Made by a program: the position numbers and the translations under genes
Assembly (NCBI GenBank): GCA_020051025.1
Contig: JAGVJS010000295.1
Coordinates: forward strand, 1 to 8,397
Origin: Sphingobium sp.
GTDB taxonomy: Bacteria; Pseudomonadota; Alphaproteobacteria; Sphingomonadales; Sphingomonadaceae
Length of the DNA stretch: 8,397 bases
Direction: 5' to 3'
Part shown: positions 1 to 6,302 of the stretch, piece by piece
Numbering within the stretch: position 1 is the first letter of the stretch
Layout of the letters: each line of letters begins with the position of its first letter
Notes under the pieces: model-generated
Told to the model about the DNA's origin: nothing
Database searches by the model: none
What the model saw: the letters and a program-made list of their open reading frames with translations, nothing else

Positions 1-1773
1 ATCGGTCGACGGGCCGGCCGCTGCCGGATCGGCATTGCGCACGACATGCAGCACCGGTCGCTCCGACCACCAGCTTTCCCGCTCCATGCCGCTGATCTTC
101 TGGCGACCCGTGCGATCCAGCAGTCCCGCCGGATTCTGAATATTGGGCCAGCCGGACCGGTTCGCCTCCCCCAGATAGTCGATGCCGGTCCACAGGAACA
201 TGCCGGAAAAGGGCGCATAGTCGCGCACCGGCACCCAGTTGCTGCGATTATGCGCATTTTCGGTGCCGACGATGCTGCGCTTGGGATTCTGCTTGCTGGC
301 TGCGATCAGTTCATTCTCGCGATAATTCTGCCCGACCACATCCAGCATGTCGGCCAGCCCATTATCATAATCTTTGGTCACATTCGGGCGGAACAATGCC
401 ATCGTCACGGGTCGCGACGGATCGGCGGCATGGACGATGTCCAGGATGCTGGGCAGCGCCGCCTTGGCCTGCACCGGATAGGCGGTATCGTGGATCTCGT
501 TGCCCGCGCTCCACAGGACGATGCTGGGATGGTTGCGGTCGCGCCGCACCATGTCCAGCGTATCGCGCTTGTGCCAGTCGCCGAAGAAGAGGTGATAATC
601 CTCCGGCGTCTTGGCGACGTTCCACTGGTCGAACAGTTCGTCCATCACGATCAGGCCGAGTTCGTCGCACAGGCCGAGAAAGTCCGGGCTGGGCACATTA
701 TGGGCGGTGCGGATCGCATTGACGCCCTGCGCCTTGAGCGTGGTCAGTCGCTGGCGCCACACGGCCAGCGGCACGGCGGCCCCCACCGCGCCGCCATCAT
801 GATGGAGCGCCACGCCCTTCAGCTTGAAATTCCGACCGTTGAGCCAGAAGCCGGTCGCCGGATCGAACCGGGCCTCGCGAACGCCGAAGCGGACAGTGTC
901 ATCGTCGAGCAGCGTGCCGTCGGCAGCGACGATGCGGATGGCCGCGCGGTATAAAGCGGGATCGCCAATATCCCAGCGGCGCGGGCGGGGCAGCGTCACT
1001 TCGACCGGCAGGATCATGGTCCGGCCGGCGGCTATATTGCTGGTGGCCGTCACGCTGCGCGCGACTTCGCGCCCATCGGGGTCGGTCAACACCAGTTCGA
1101 CCTTCACCGGGGTCGCTGTGCCGCTGTCATTCTGTACATCGGCCGTCACCGCAATGGTGGCCTGCACATCGCTGATCGCCGTCGCCCGCACATAGGCGCC
1201 GCCCTGCGGGATATGGACGTCGCTCGTCTCGATCAGACGGACATGGCGATAAATGCCCGATCCGGTGTACCAGCGGGACGATGGCGCGGCGGACGTGTCG
1301 GCGCGCACCGCGATCATATTGCGCCCATCCGCGCGCAGGTGGCGCGTCAGGTCGTAGCGCTGGCTGACATAGCCCATCGGCCGATAGCCGATATGATGGC
1401 CGTTCACCCAGACGCCGCTGCGCTCCATGATGCCGTCAAATTCGATATAGTAACGCCGCCCCGGTTGCGGTTTCAGGTCCAGCGTCCTGCGATACCAGGC
1501 GACACCACTCGGCAAAAAGCCGTTCTCGCCCGCGGCCTTGGCATCGGGATCGAACGGGCCGGCAATCGCCCAGTCATGCGGAACCGTGACGGCCTGCCAG
1601 GATGCATCGTCCAGCGCCGGCGTTTCGGCGCCTTGCGGATCGGCCTGGATAAAGCGCCAGCCATCGGGCAGCGGCGTGACCGCGCGCGGTGCGGCCTCGG
1701 CTGCGCTGACCGGCGATAAAGCCGTCGCCAACGCACAAAAAAACGTCCATCCGCCCCGATTGCGCACGCGCAT
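1..1773 (-). CDS. Glycoside hydrolase family 2 enzyme (beta-galactosidase/beta-glucuronidase type), secreted; C-terminus beyond left edge
   Basis: The minus-strand frame from ATG at 1773 is open to the window edge, giving 591 residues with no stop. Family GH2 retaining enzymes hydrolyse terminal beta-galactosides, beta-glucuronides or related sugars. A basic, hydrophobic N-terminus (to about residue 28, small residues VSAAEAA) looks like a Sec signal peptide, so periplasmic or exported action is inferred. The domain order fits GH2: a jelly-roll sugar-binding domain (about 35-185, with VPHDW 64-68 and RWYTGSGIYRHV 167-178), an Ig-like domain (about 186-300), then the TIM barrel. Barrel motifs are KGVALHHD (319-326), RDRNHPSIVLWSAGNE (411-426, acid/base Glu426) and VGTEN (nucleophile Glu505). 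AAGGAGAGGAG lies directly before the ATG and supports this start. GH2 enzymes are usually 750-1000 residues, so 150 or more are probably missing. Family assignment is firm; the substrate is not determined. Confidence 0.93.
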   Translation of the reverse strand, partial: MRVRNRGGWTFFCALATALSPVSAAEAAPRAVTPLPDGWRFIQADPQGAETPALDDASWQAVTVPHDWAIAGPFDPDAKAAGENGFLPSGVAWYRRTLDLKPQPGRRYYIEFDGIMERSGVWVNGHHIGYRPMGYVSQRYDLTRHLRADGRNMIAVRADTSAAPSSRWYTGSGIYRHVRLIETSDVHIPQGGAYVRATAISDVQATIAVTADVQNDSGTATPVKVELVLTDPDGREVARSVTATSNIAAGRTMILPVEVTLPRPRRWDIGDPALYRAAIRIVAADGTLLDDDTVRFGVREARFDPATGFWLNGRNFKLKGVALHHDGGAVGAAVPLAVWRQRLTTLKAQGVNAIRTAHNVPSPDFLGLCDELGLIVMDELFDQWNVAKTPEDYHLFFGDWHKRDTLDMVRRDRNHPSIVLWSAGNEIHDTAYPVQAKAALPSILDIVHAADPSRPVTMALFRPNVTKDYDNGLADMLDVVGQNYRENELIAASKQNPKRSIVGTENAHNRSNWVPVRDYAPFSGMFLWTGIDYLGEANRSGWPNIQNPAGLLDRTGRQKISGMERESWWSERPVLHVVRNADPAAAGPSTD

Positions 1774-1795
1774 CTCCTCTCCTTCGGATTGCCCT

Positions 1796-1807
1796 GACAG
1801 GCCTGTC
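1796..1807. promoter_or_regulatory. Perfect 12-base palindrome GACAGGCCTGTC in the GH2 leader
   Basis: The 12-base sequence is perfectly self-complementary. It sits 22 bases before the GH2 start codon, just downstream of the predicted transcript start. It could be an operator placed to block transcription or a small leader hairpin. Its core differs from the ACCGGT operators near the LacI gene, so it is probably not a site for that regulator. Confidence 0.35.
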
Positions 1808-1820
1808 CTTATGGCTAGAG

Positions 1821-1850
1821 ATTATTCCACTATTTGCAATATGGTTTCAA
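1821..1850 (-). promoter_or_regulatory. Candidate sigma70-like promoter of the GH2 gene
   Basis: Read on the minus strand, TTGAAA (1845-1850) is followed after 18 bases by AATAAT (1821-1826). This predicts a transcript start near 1813 and a leader of about 40 bases before the strong ribosome binding site. The patch is markedly AT-rich relative to its surroundings. It suggests the GH2 gene is transcribed separately from the hydrolase gene upstream (stop at 1939). Assigned by eye to hexamer consensus only. Confidence 0.45.
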
Positions 1851-1854
1851 TATG
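1837..1854. repeat. Direct repeat CAATATG with 11-base period upstream of GH2
   Basis: CAATATG occurs at 1837-1843 and again at 1848-1854, one helical turn apart and overlapping the candidate -35 element. On the transcribed (minus) strand this reads CATATTGAAAC followed by CATATTGCAAA, 9 of 11 positions identical. Spacing by one turn at a promoter is typical of tandem binding sites for a regulator, but no regulator is identified here. Confidence 0.4.
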
Positions 1855-1877
1855 CGGTGCGTTACGGGGTTGAAAGC

Positions 1878-1930
1878 GCGCTGGCAACTCCAGATCCTGA
1901 CGCACATGTCAGGCCGGGAACCGCCAGCGC
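1878..1930 (-). terminator. Nested inverted repeats after the diketo-acid hydrolase gene; possible terminator or structured 3' end
   Basis: An outer pair GCGCTGGC (1878-1885) and GCCAGCGC (1923-1930) is a perfect 8-base match. It encloses an inner pair CCTGAC (1896-1901) and GTCAGG (1908-1913) with a 6-base loop. It starts 8 bases after the hydrolase stop codon on the minus strand. No clear T-run follows, so it may be a weak or Rho-assisted terminator, or an RNA 3'-end stabiliser, rather than a classical intrinsic terminator. Confidence 0.4.
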
Positions 1931-1938
1931 AGCTCTGT

Positions 1939-2778
1939 TTAAACGAATTGGTGCTTCTGCTCGCCCAGCTTCTCGATCCCCAGGCTGACGACGTCGCCGG
2001 CCTTCAGATACCAGGGTTCCGGCTTCTGGCCCAGGCCCACGCCCGGCGGTGTGCCGGTGGTGATGATGTCGCCGGGCAGCAGCGTCATGAACTGGCTGAC
2101 ATAGGACACGATCTGCGCGACGGTGAAGATCATCGTCTTCGTGCTGCCGTCCTGCTTGCGTTCTCCATTGACGTCCAGCCACATCGACAGCGCCTGCGGA
2201 TCGCCCACTTCATCGGCCGTCACCAGCCAGGGACCGACCGGGCCGAATGTCGGGAAGCCCTTGCCCTTGTCCCAGGTCGCGCCGCGTTCGGTCTGCCATT
2301 CGCGTTCGGAGACATCGTCCACCACGCAATAGCCGGCGACATGGGCCAGCGCGTCGGCTTCGCTGACATTGTGCGCGACGGTGCCGATGATGACGCCCAG
2401 TTCGACCTCCCAGTCGGTCTTGCGCGACCCGGTGGGGATGGTGACGGGATCGTTCGGTCCCTGAATGCAGCTGACCCATTTGTTGAATACGACCGGTTCG
2501 GCCGGGATCGGCAGGTTCGATTCAGCGGCATGGTCGGCATAGTTGAGGCCGATGGCGACGAACTGGCGCGTGCCGGCCACCGGCGGGCCATAGCGGACCG
2601 GACCTTCGACCAAAGGCAGGCTGGCCGGGTCGATCGCCGCCAGCCGGGCCAGCGCATCCGGCCCGATCGCCGTGCCATCAAGATCGGCGACATGGCCGGA
2701 CAGGTCGCGTATATGACCATCCACATCGACCAGCGCGGGGCGTTCCTGACCGGTTTCCCCGATACGGCATAATTTCAT
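1939..2778 (-). CDS. Fumarylacetoacetate hydrolase family protein, probable 2,4-diketo-3-deoxy-L-fuconate/L-rhamnonate hydrolase
   Basis: Complete 279-residue protein of the FAH fold. Homologues in the L-fucose and L-rhamnose oxidative routes split a 2,4-diketo-3-deoxy sugar acid into pyruvate and lactate in the cytoplasm. Visible motifs are GLNYADHAAE (77-86), the metal-binding pair in DWEVELGVIIG (Glu124, Glu126) with Asp155 in VVDDVSERE, KGFPTFGPVGPWL (173-185) and TGTPPGVG (241-248). Length is normal. The ATG at 2778 is preceded by AGGAAGGACG at a spacing of about 9. The gene diverges from the lactonase/aldo-keto reductase operon across 121 bases, which supports a shared sugar-acid pathway. 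The exact substrate is inferred from neighbours. Ureidoglycolate lyase or acylpyruvate hydrolase are common alternative names for this family but fit the context less well. Confidence 0.82.
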   Translation of the reverse strand: MKLCRIGETGQERPALVDVDGHIRDLSGHVADLDGTAIGPDALARLAAIDPASLPLVEGPVRYGPPVAGTRQFVAIGLNYADHAAESNLPIPAEPVVFNKWVSCIQGPNDPVTIPTGSRKTDWEVELGVIIGTVAHNVSEADALAHVAGYCVVDDVSEREWQTERGATWDKGKGFPTFGPVGPWLVTADEVGDPQALSMWLDVNGERKQDGSTKTMIFTVAQIVSYVSQFMTLLPGDIITTGTPPGVGLGQKPEPWYLKAGDVVSLGIEKLGEQKHQFV

Positions 2779-2899
2779 CGTCTAACGTCCTTCCTCATGT
2801 ATCTCTGTCGCGCGGCATGGACAGCCGCCGTTAAATTTGTATGATGTAGTATGTTTTACAGAAGCGCAAGGCGCGCGGTTGGTGGAGAGGAACGGGTCC
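2779..2899. promoter_or_regulatory. Divergent control region between the FAH-family gene and the lactonase operon
   Basis: This 121-base gap separates two divergently transcribed genes and must hold both promoters. Its centre (about 2830-2860) is an AT-rich island. It contains TATGAT (2840-2845), a fair -10 match for the plus strand, but I find no convincing -35 for it. It contains no ACCGGT core, so regulation differs from that of the LacI/kduI end of the locus. Confidence 0.5.
2839..2858. repeat. Tandem decamer GTATGATGTA/GTATGTTTTA
   Basis: Two adjacent 10-base units (2839-2848 and 2849-2858) match at 8 of 10 positions. They sit in the AT-rich centre of the divergent control region. Repeat length equal to one DNA turn suggests two protein-binding sites on the same helix face. 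A GntR-, AraC- or response-regulator-type protein is possible; none is encoded in the window. Confidence 0.4.
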
Positions 2900-3757
2900 A
2901 TGGATGAGCAACGCATGGCGCGGCCGCGCATTCTGGATTCGCATCACCATTATTGGCGGATTGGCGGACCGGGGCAAGTCTGGCCGGATACCGACTGGCC
3001 TTTACTGTATCGCGATTTCCTGCCGGCCGACCTGCGCGCCGCGACGCAGGGGCTGGACATAGCCGGCGCCGTGCTGGTCCAGTCGCAACCCGACGACCGC
3101 GATACCGACTGGATGCTGGATCTGGTCGCGGACGATCCGCTGGTGCTGGCTGTGGTCGGCTGGGTCGCGCTGGATGATCCCGGCGCGCCTGCACGGATCG
3201 CGCAGCTTGCCCGCCATCCCAAATTCGTCGGCCTGCGCCCGATGTTGCAGGGAATTGAGGACAGCGCATGGATATTGCGCGACGCCTGCGCACCGGCGAT
3301 CGAAGCGATGCTGGTCCATGGCCTGCGCTTTGACGCGCTGGTCCAGCCGCGCCACCTGCCGGTCATCGCGCACCTGGCCGATCGCTGGCCCGACCTGCCG
3401 ATCGTGATCGACCATGGCGCCAAGCCCTTCGCGGCCGAAGAATTGCTCGACCCCTGGCGCGCAGACCTCGCCGCGATCGCGCGTCTGCCCAACATCTGGT
3501 GCAAATTGTCCGGCCTGCGCACCGAACAGGCGCCGGGGCAGGCGGCGGATGCGCTGGCGCCCTATGTCACCCATATCCTGACCCATTTCGGTGATCGGAC
3601 GATGTGGGGCAGCGACTGGCCGGTGCTGCTGCATATGGGCGATGACTATCGCGACTGGGTCGATGATGCGCTGCGTTTGGCGGGCGATCTCGATGCGGAT
3701 GGTCGCGCCCGCCTGTTTGAGGGTGCGGCGCGTGCCTTCTACGGCCTTGCGCTGTGA
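2900..3757 (+). CDS. Amidohydrolase family 2 lactonase, probable L-fuconolactonase
   Basis: 285-residue protein of the COG3618 (PF04909) metal-dependent TIM-barrel hydrolases. Members include L-fucono-1,5-lactonase, which opens the lactone made by L-fucose dehydrogenase. Motifs seen are DSHHHYW (13-19, His15 and His17 as the H-x-H metal pair), GLRPMLQG (111-118), DHGAKP (171-176), WCKLSGL (200-206) and WGSDWPV (236-242, Asp239 as the expected metal or catalytic acid). I chose ATG at 2900 over the upstream ATG at 2837 because GGAGAGGAA lies 8 to 9 bases before it and the family starts close to the DSHHH motif. ATG at 2915 is another possibility. The stop overlaps the next start by 4 bases, indicating translational coupling. 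Related COG3618 enzymes hydrolyse other sugar lactones or 2-pyrone-4,6-dicarboxylate; the partner aldo-keto reductase favours a sugar lactone. Confidence 0.83.
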   Translation: MDEQRMARPRILDSHHHYWRIGGPGQVWPDTDWPLLYRDFLPADLRAATQGLDIAGAVLVQSQPDDRDTDWMLDLVADDPLVLAVVGWVALDDPGAPARIAQLARHPKFVGLRPMLQGIEDSAWILRDACAPAIEAMLVHGLRFDALVQPRHLPVIAHLADRWPDLPIVIDHGAKPFAAEELLDPWRADLAAIARLPNIWCKLSGLRTEQAPGQAADALAPYVTHILTHFGDRTMWGSDWPVLLHMGDDYRDWVDDALRLAGDLDADGRARLFEGAARAFYGLAL

Positions 3758-4758
3758 CGCTGGATTTCGGGCCGCTCGGCTTCGGCGCGGCGGCGATCGG
3801 CAATCTCTACCGCACCATAACGCAGGAGGAGGCGCAGGCGGTGATCGAACAGGCCTGGGCGACCGGCCTGCGCTATTTCGATACGGCGCCCCATTATGGC
3901 TTCGGCCTCAGCGAAAAGCGGCTGGGCGCGGCGCTGGCGGCGCTCGATCCCGGCGCGACCGCGATCATCTCGACCAAGGTGGGCCGTCGACTCGATGCGA
4001 CGCCGGATGCAGATCTCACGCAATTGCGGCAGGGGTTTTTGTCGCCTGAACCCTATGAAAGCCGTTTCGACTATAGCTATGACGCGGTCATGCGATCCTG
4101 GGAAGCGAGCCGGGTTCGACTGCGACGGGACCGGATCGATATCCTCTACGTCCATGATATCGGCCGCTTCGCCCATGGTGATGCCCATCCTGCCCGGATG
4201 CGCGAATTTCTGGATGGCGGGTTCCGTGCGATGCAGGAATTGCGCAACGCTGGCGTCGTGCGAGCGATCGGCCTCGGCGTCAACGAAACCGCGGTGTGCG
4301 AGGAGATATTGGCCCATGCCGATATCGACCTGATCCTGCTGGCGGGCCGTTATACCTTGCTGGAGCAGGCGCCGCTGGACAGCCTCCTGCCACTCTGCGC
4401 CGCGCGAGGTGTCCGGATCATTCTGGGCGGGCCGTTCAACTCCGGCATATTGGCGCAGGGTGTGCGGCATGGCGGGCCGGTCCATTATGATTATGGCGCG
4501 CCGCCCGCCGCCATCATCGACCGGGTCCGGGGGATCGAGGAACAATGCGACCGGTTCGGCGTGGCGCTGGGCGCGGCGGCGCTGCAATTCCCGCTCGCCC
4601 ATCCGGCAGTGGCCAGCGTCATCCCCGGCATCGGATCGTCCGCCCATCTGCATAGCGCCATCGCGCACATGGCCCAACTCATTCCCGCCGCCTTCTGGGA
4701 TGCGCTGCGAGAGGAAGGCTTGATCGATCCCCGCGCGCCGGTGCCGGCAGGAGTGTGA
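3754..4758 (+). CDS. Aldo-keto reductase, probable L-fucose/D-threo-aldose 1-dehydrogenase
   Basis: 334-residue AKR-superfamily protein. The canonical tetrad is visible: Asp43 and Tyr48 in YFDTAPHYG, Lys75 in ISTKVG, and His134 in LYVHDIG. The segment GFGAAAIGNLYR (9-20) and the insertion FDYSYDAVMRSWEASRVRL (105-123) resemble bacterial L-fucose (D-threo-aldose) 1-dehydrogenases, which oxidise the sugar at C1 to a lactone with NAD(P)+. Translation starts at GTG 3754, inside the GTGA overlap with the lactonase stop. No separate ribosome binding site is apparent, so it should depend on translation of the first gene. Pairing with a lactonase puts the two first steps of an oxidative sugar route in one transcript. 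A pyridoxal 4-dehydrogenase activity, known from related AKRs, is less likely in this context. Confidence 0.85.
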   Translation: MTLDFGPLGFGAAAIGNLYRTITQEEAQAVIEQAWATGLRYFDTAPHYGFGLSEKRLGAALAALDPGATAIISTKVGRRLDATPDADLTQLRQGFLSPEPYESRFDYSYDAVMRSWEASRVRLRRDRIDILYVHDIGRFAHGDAHPARMREFLDGGFRAMQELRNAGVVRAIGLGVNETAVCEEILAHADIDLILLAGRYTLLEQAPLDSLLPLCAARGVRIILGGPFNSGILAQGVRHGGPVHYDYGAPPAAIIDRVRGIEEQCDRFGVALGAAALQFPLAHPAVASVIPGIGSSAHLHSAIAHMAQLIPAAFWDALREEGLIDPRAPVPAGV

Positions 4759-4765
4759 TATCACA
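4754..4765. repeat. Perfect palindrome TGTGATATCACA across the aldo-keto reductase stop codon
   Basis: The 12-base palindrome includes the TGA stop at 4756-4758. Its arms TGTGA and TCACA equal the CRP half-sites, but the spacer is 2 bases instead of 6. It is therefore not a normal CRP site and lies at the wrong end of the gene. It may be a chance palindrome. Confidence 0.35.
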
Positions 4766-4770
4766 AGGCC

Positions 4771-4796
4771 GGTTCATCCTGAGCCTGTCGAAGGCC
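4771..4796. repeat. Half of a dispersed repeat element (FILSLSK type)
   Basis: The segment containing TTCATCCTGAGCCTGTCGAA matches, from memory, a short intergenic repeat very common in sphingomonad and other alphaproteobacterial genomes. In the full form a TTCATCCT arm is mirrored by AGGATGAA. Here the right arm reads AGGCCGAA, so the palindrome is degenerate or truncated. It lies between two convergent genes, the usual location of such elements. Confidence 0.6.
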
Positions 4797-4846
4797 GAAG
4801 CGCGCCATGCTGTCCTACATGCCCCGATCTGGTCTATAGACTGGCT

Positions 4847-4867
4847 GAGGGGCATCAATCGTCCCTC
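4847..4867 (+). terminator. Weak hairpin GAGGG/CCCTC after the aldo-keto reductase gene
   Basis: GAGGG (4847-4851) can pair with CCCTC (4863-4867) around an 11-base loop, followed by an AT-rich stretch containing ATATAATTTCC. It may end the lactonase/aldo-keto reductase transcript, but the short stem and large loop make it a weak candidate. The rest of the 230-base gap (4759-4988) shows a 10-base palindrome GTCTATAGAC (4832-4841) and no convincing gene or tRNA. Confidence 0.25.
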
Positions 4868-4950
4868 GCAATATAATTTCCTATCCTCGCATCAAAATGT
4901 CAGGATGTGCAGGAAACATGCGAAGTTAAGCGCGACAATTCCTATTTCCA

Positions 4951-4981
4951 GGCCCGCCGCATCGGGATGCAGCGGGCCTTT
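4951..4981 (+). terminator. Strong, probably bidirectional terminator between convergent operons
   Basis: GGCCCGC (4951-4957) and GCGGGCC (4972-4978) are perfect complements. GCAT/ATGC pairs extend the stem inside, around a CGGG loop. One C-A mismatch interrupts the stem in the plus-strand RNA and becomes a U-G pair in the minus-strand RNA. On the plus strand the stem runs into TTT; on the minus strand no long T-run follows. It lies 8 bases beyond the transporter stop codon, so it should end the hydratase-transporter transcript and protect against read-through from the other side. Confidence 0.72.
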
Positions 4982-4988
4982 CCCAACC

Positions 4989-6269
4989 TCATTCCGCCGG
5001 GACGCTGACCCGCTCCAGCCGGGGTGACAGCAGATGCACCGCCGCCAGCGCGACGAAATAGGCGCTGGCTGCCACGGCAAAGAGCGGCGTATAGCTGCCG
5101 ATGCTGTCGAGGACATAGCCGGCATATTTGGCCATCGCCATACCACCGATCGCGCCGACCGTACCGCCGATCCCCACGACCGATCCCACCGCGCCACGCG
5201 GGAACAGGTCCGACGGCAGGGTATAGAGATTGGCCGAGAAAGCCTGATGCGCCGCCGTCGCGATCCCGATGATCAGCACCGCCACCCAAAGATTGTCGAT
5301 CGACTGGGCAAAGAAGACCGGCAGCACCGCGCAGGCGCACAGCGCCATGGTCAGCTTGCGCGCGGCATTGACGCTCTTGCCCGCCTTCATCAGCCGCCCG
5401 GACATCCATCCGCCCGCCACGCTGCCAAGATCCGACAACAGATAGATGGCGACGAGCGGCGGGCCGAAGCTCAAAAGGTCGAGGCCATAGCGGGTGCCCA
5501 GATAGCCGGGCAGCCAGAAGAGAAAGAACCACCAGATCGGGTCGATGCAGAATTTGCCGATGGCATAGGCCCAGGTTTCCTTCACGGTGATCAGGCGGCC
5601 CCAGCCGATCGGCTGGACCGGATCGGCTGGATCCTGCCGGATATAGGCCAGTTCCTCGGCCGAGATTGTCTTATGTTCTTCCGGCCGGCGATACAGCGTC
5701 AGCCAGGCGATCAGCCAGATGATGCCGAAAATGCCGGTGGCGTAGAACGCCACGCGCCAGCCATAGGCAACGGTCAGCCATGGCACCAGCAGCGGCGTCA
5801 CGATCGCGCCGATATTGGCCCCGGCGTTGAACAGGCCGATGGCGAAGGCGCGCTCCTTTTGCGGGAACCATTCGGTCACCGCCTTGATCCCCGCCGGGAA
5901 ATTGCCGGATTCACCGACGCCCAGGCCAAAGCGCGCCATTGCGAACTGGGTGACGCTATGCACCCCGCCATGCGCCATATGGGCGATGGTCCAGATGACC
6001 ACCGCGATCGCATAGCCAAAGCGCGCCCCGACCAGATCGACGATCCGCCCGAAGCCCAGATAACCGACCGCATAGGCTGCCTGAAACCAGAAGACGATAT
6101 TGGCATAGTCGGTTTCCGACCAGGCCATTTCGGCCGACAAGGTGGGCTTCAAGACCCCGATCATCTGGCGATCGACATAGTTGATCGCGGTGGCCGCAAA
6201 CAACAGGCCGACCACCACCCAGCGATAGCGGGTAGGCGGGCGATCCACGATGGGCATATCCTTCATCAT
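4989..6269 (-). CDS. MFS transporter of the anion:cation symporter family, ExuT-like hexuronate permease
   Basis: 426-residue integral inner-membrane protein with about 12 hydrophobic segments and the usual central cytoplasmic loop (about 193-230). ACS-family features are AINYVDRQMIG (28-38), the loop 2-3 motif GRIVDLVGARFG (74-85), ARFGLGVGESGNFPAGIKA (112-130) and EWFPQKERAFAIGLFNAG (133-150). The last two closely resemble ExuT-type hexuronate transporters, which import glucuronate or galacturonate with protons. The ATG at 6269 is directly followed by a second ATG at 6266. AGGAG lies 4 and 7 bases from them respectively, so either may be used. The gene begins 33 bases after the hydratase stop and is probably co-transcribed with it. 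A kduI gene nearby supports an uronate-type acid substrate, possibly a deoxy-keto or unsaturated one; the true cargo is inferred. Confidence 0.87.
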   Translation of the reverse strand: MMKDMPIVDRPPTRYRWVVVGLLFAATAINYVDRQMIGVLKPTLSAEMAWSETDYANIVFWFQAAYAVGYLGFGRIVDLVGARFGYAIAVVIWTIAHMAHGGVHSVTQFAMARFGLGVGESGNFPAGIKAVTEWFPQKERAFAIGLFNAGANIGAIVTPLLVPWLTVAYGWRVAFYATGIFGIIWLIAWLTLYRRPEEHKTISAEELAYIRQDPADPVQPIGWGRLITVKETWAYAIGKFCIDPIWWFFLFWLPGYLGTRYGLDLLSFGPPLVAIYLLSDLGSVAGGWMSGRLMKAGKSVNAARKLTMALCACAVLPVFFAQSIDNLWVAVLIIGIATAAHQAFSANLYTLPSDLFPRGAVGSVVGIGGTVGAIGGMAMAKYAGYVLDSIGSYTPLFAVAASAYFVALAAVHLLSPRLERVSVPAE

Positions 6270-6302
6270 CCTGCTCCTGTTGCGGCTCGTACCGTCCGCT
6301 GT

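Noticed and set aside
46..954. A 302-codon plus-strand open frame over the GH2 gene
   Set aside because: The opposite strand encodes a continuous GH2 barrel with both catalytic Glu residues; the plus-strand translation is low-complexity shadow sequence.
2749..2758. ACCGGTTTCC inside the start of the FAH-family gene as a third LacI operator
   Set aside because: Only one half and the core match; the other half lacks the GACA arm and the site lies within coding sequence. Similar half-sites occur in the hydratase gene (near 6393) and in the LacI gene (near 7364), so it is probably chance.
2837..2899. N-terminal extension of the lactonase to the ATG at 2837
   Set aside because: The extension lies in the AT-rich control region, lacks family resemblance and has no ribosome binding site, whereas ATG 2900 has GGAGAGGAA at good spacing.
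3739..4764. A 341-codon open frame antisense to the aldo-keto reductase
   Set aside because: It mirrors a gene with an intact catalytic tetrad, has no motifs of its own, and shows the composition of a GC-rich shadow frame.
4801..4950. Possible tRNA or small RNA gene in the convergent gap
   Set aside because: The hairpins are short and scattered, and no cloverleaf, T-loop motif or CCA end can be drawn.
4755..5027. A 90-codon open frame in the convergent gap
   Set aside because: Its N-terminal FILSLSK is simply the translated dispersed repeat, the frame crosses the terminator, and there is no ribosome binding site.
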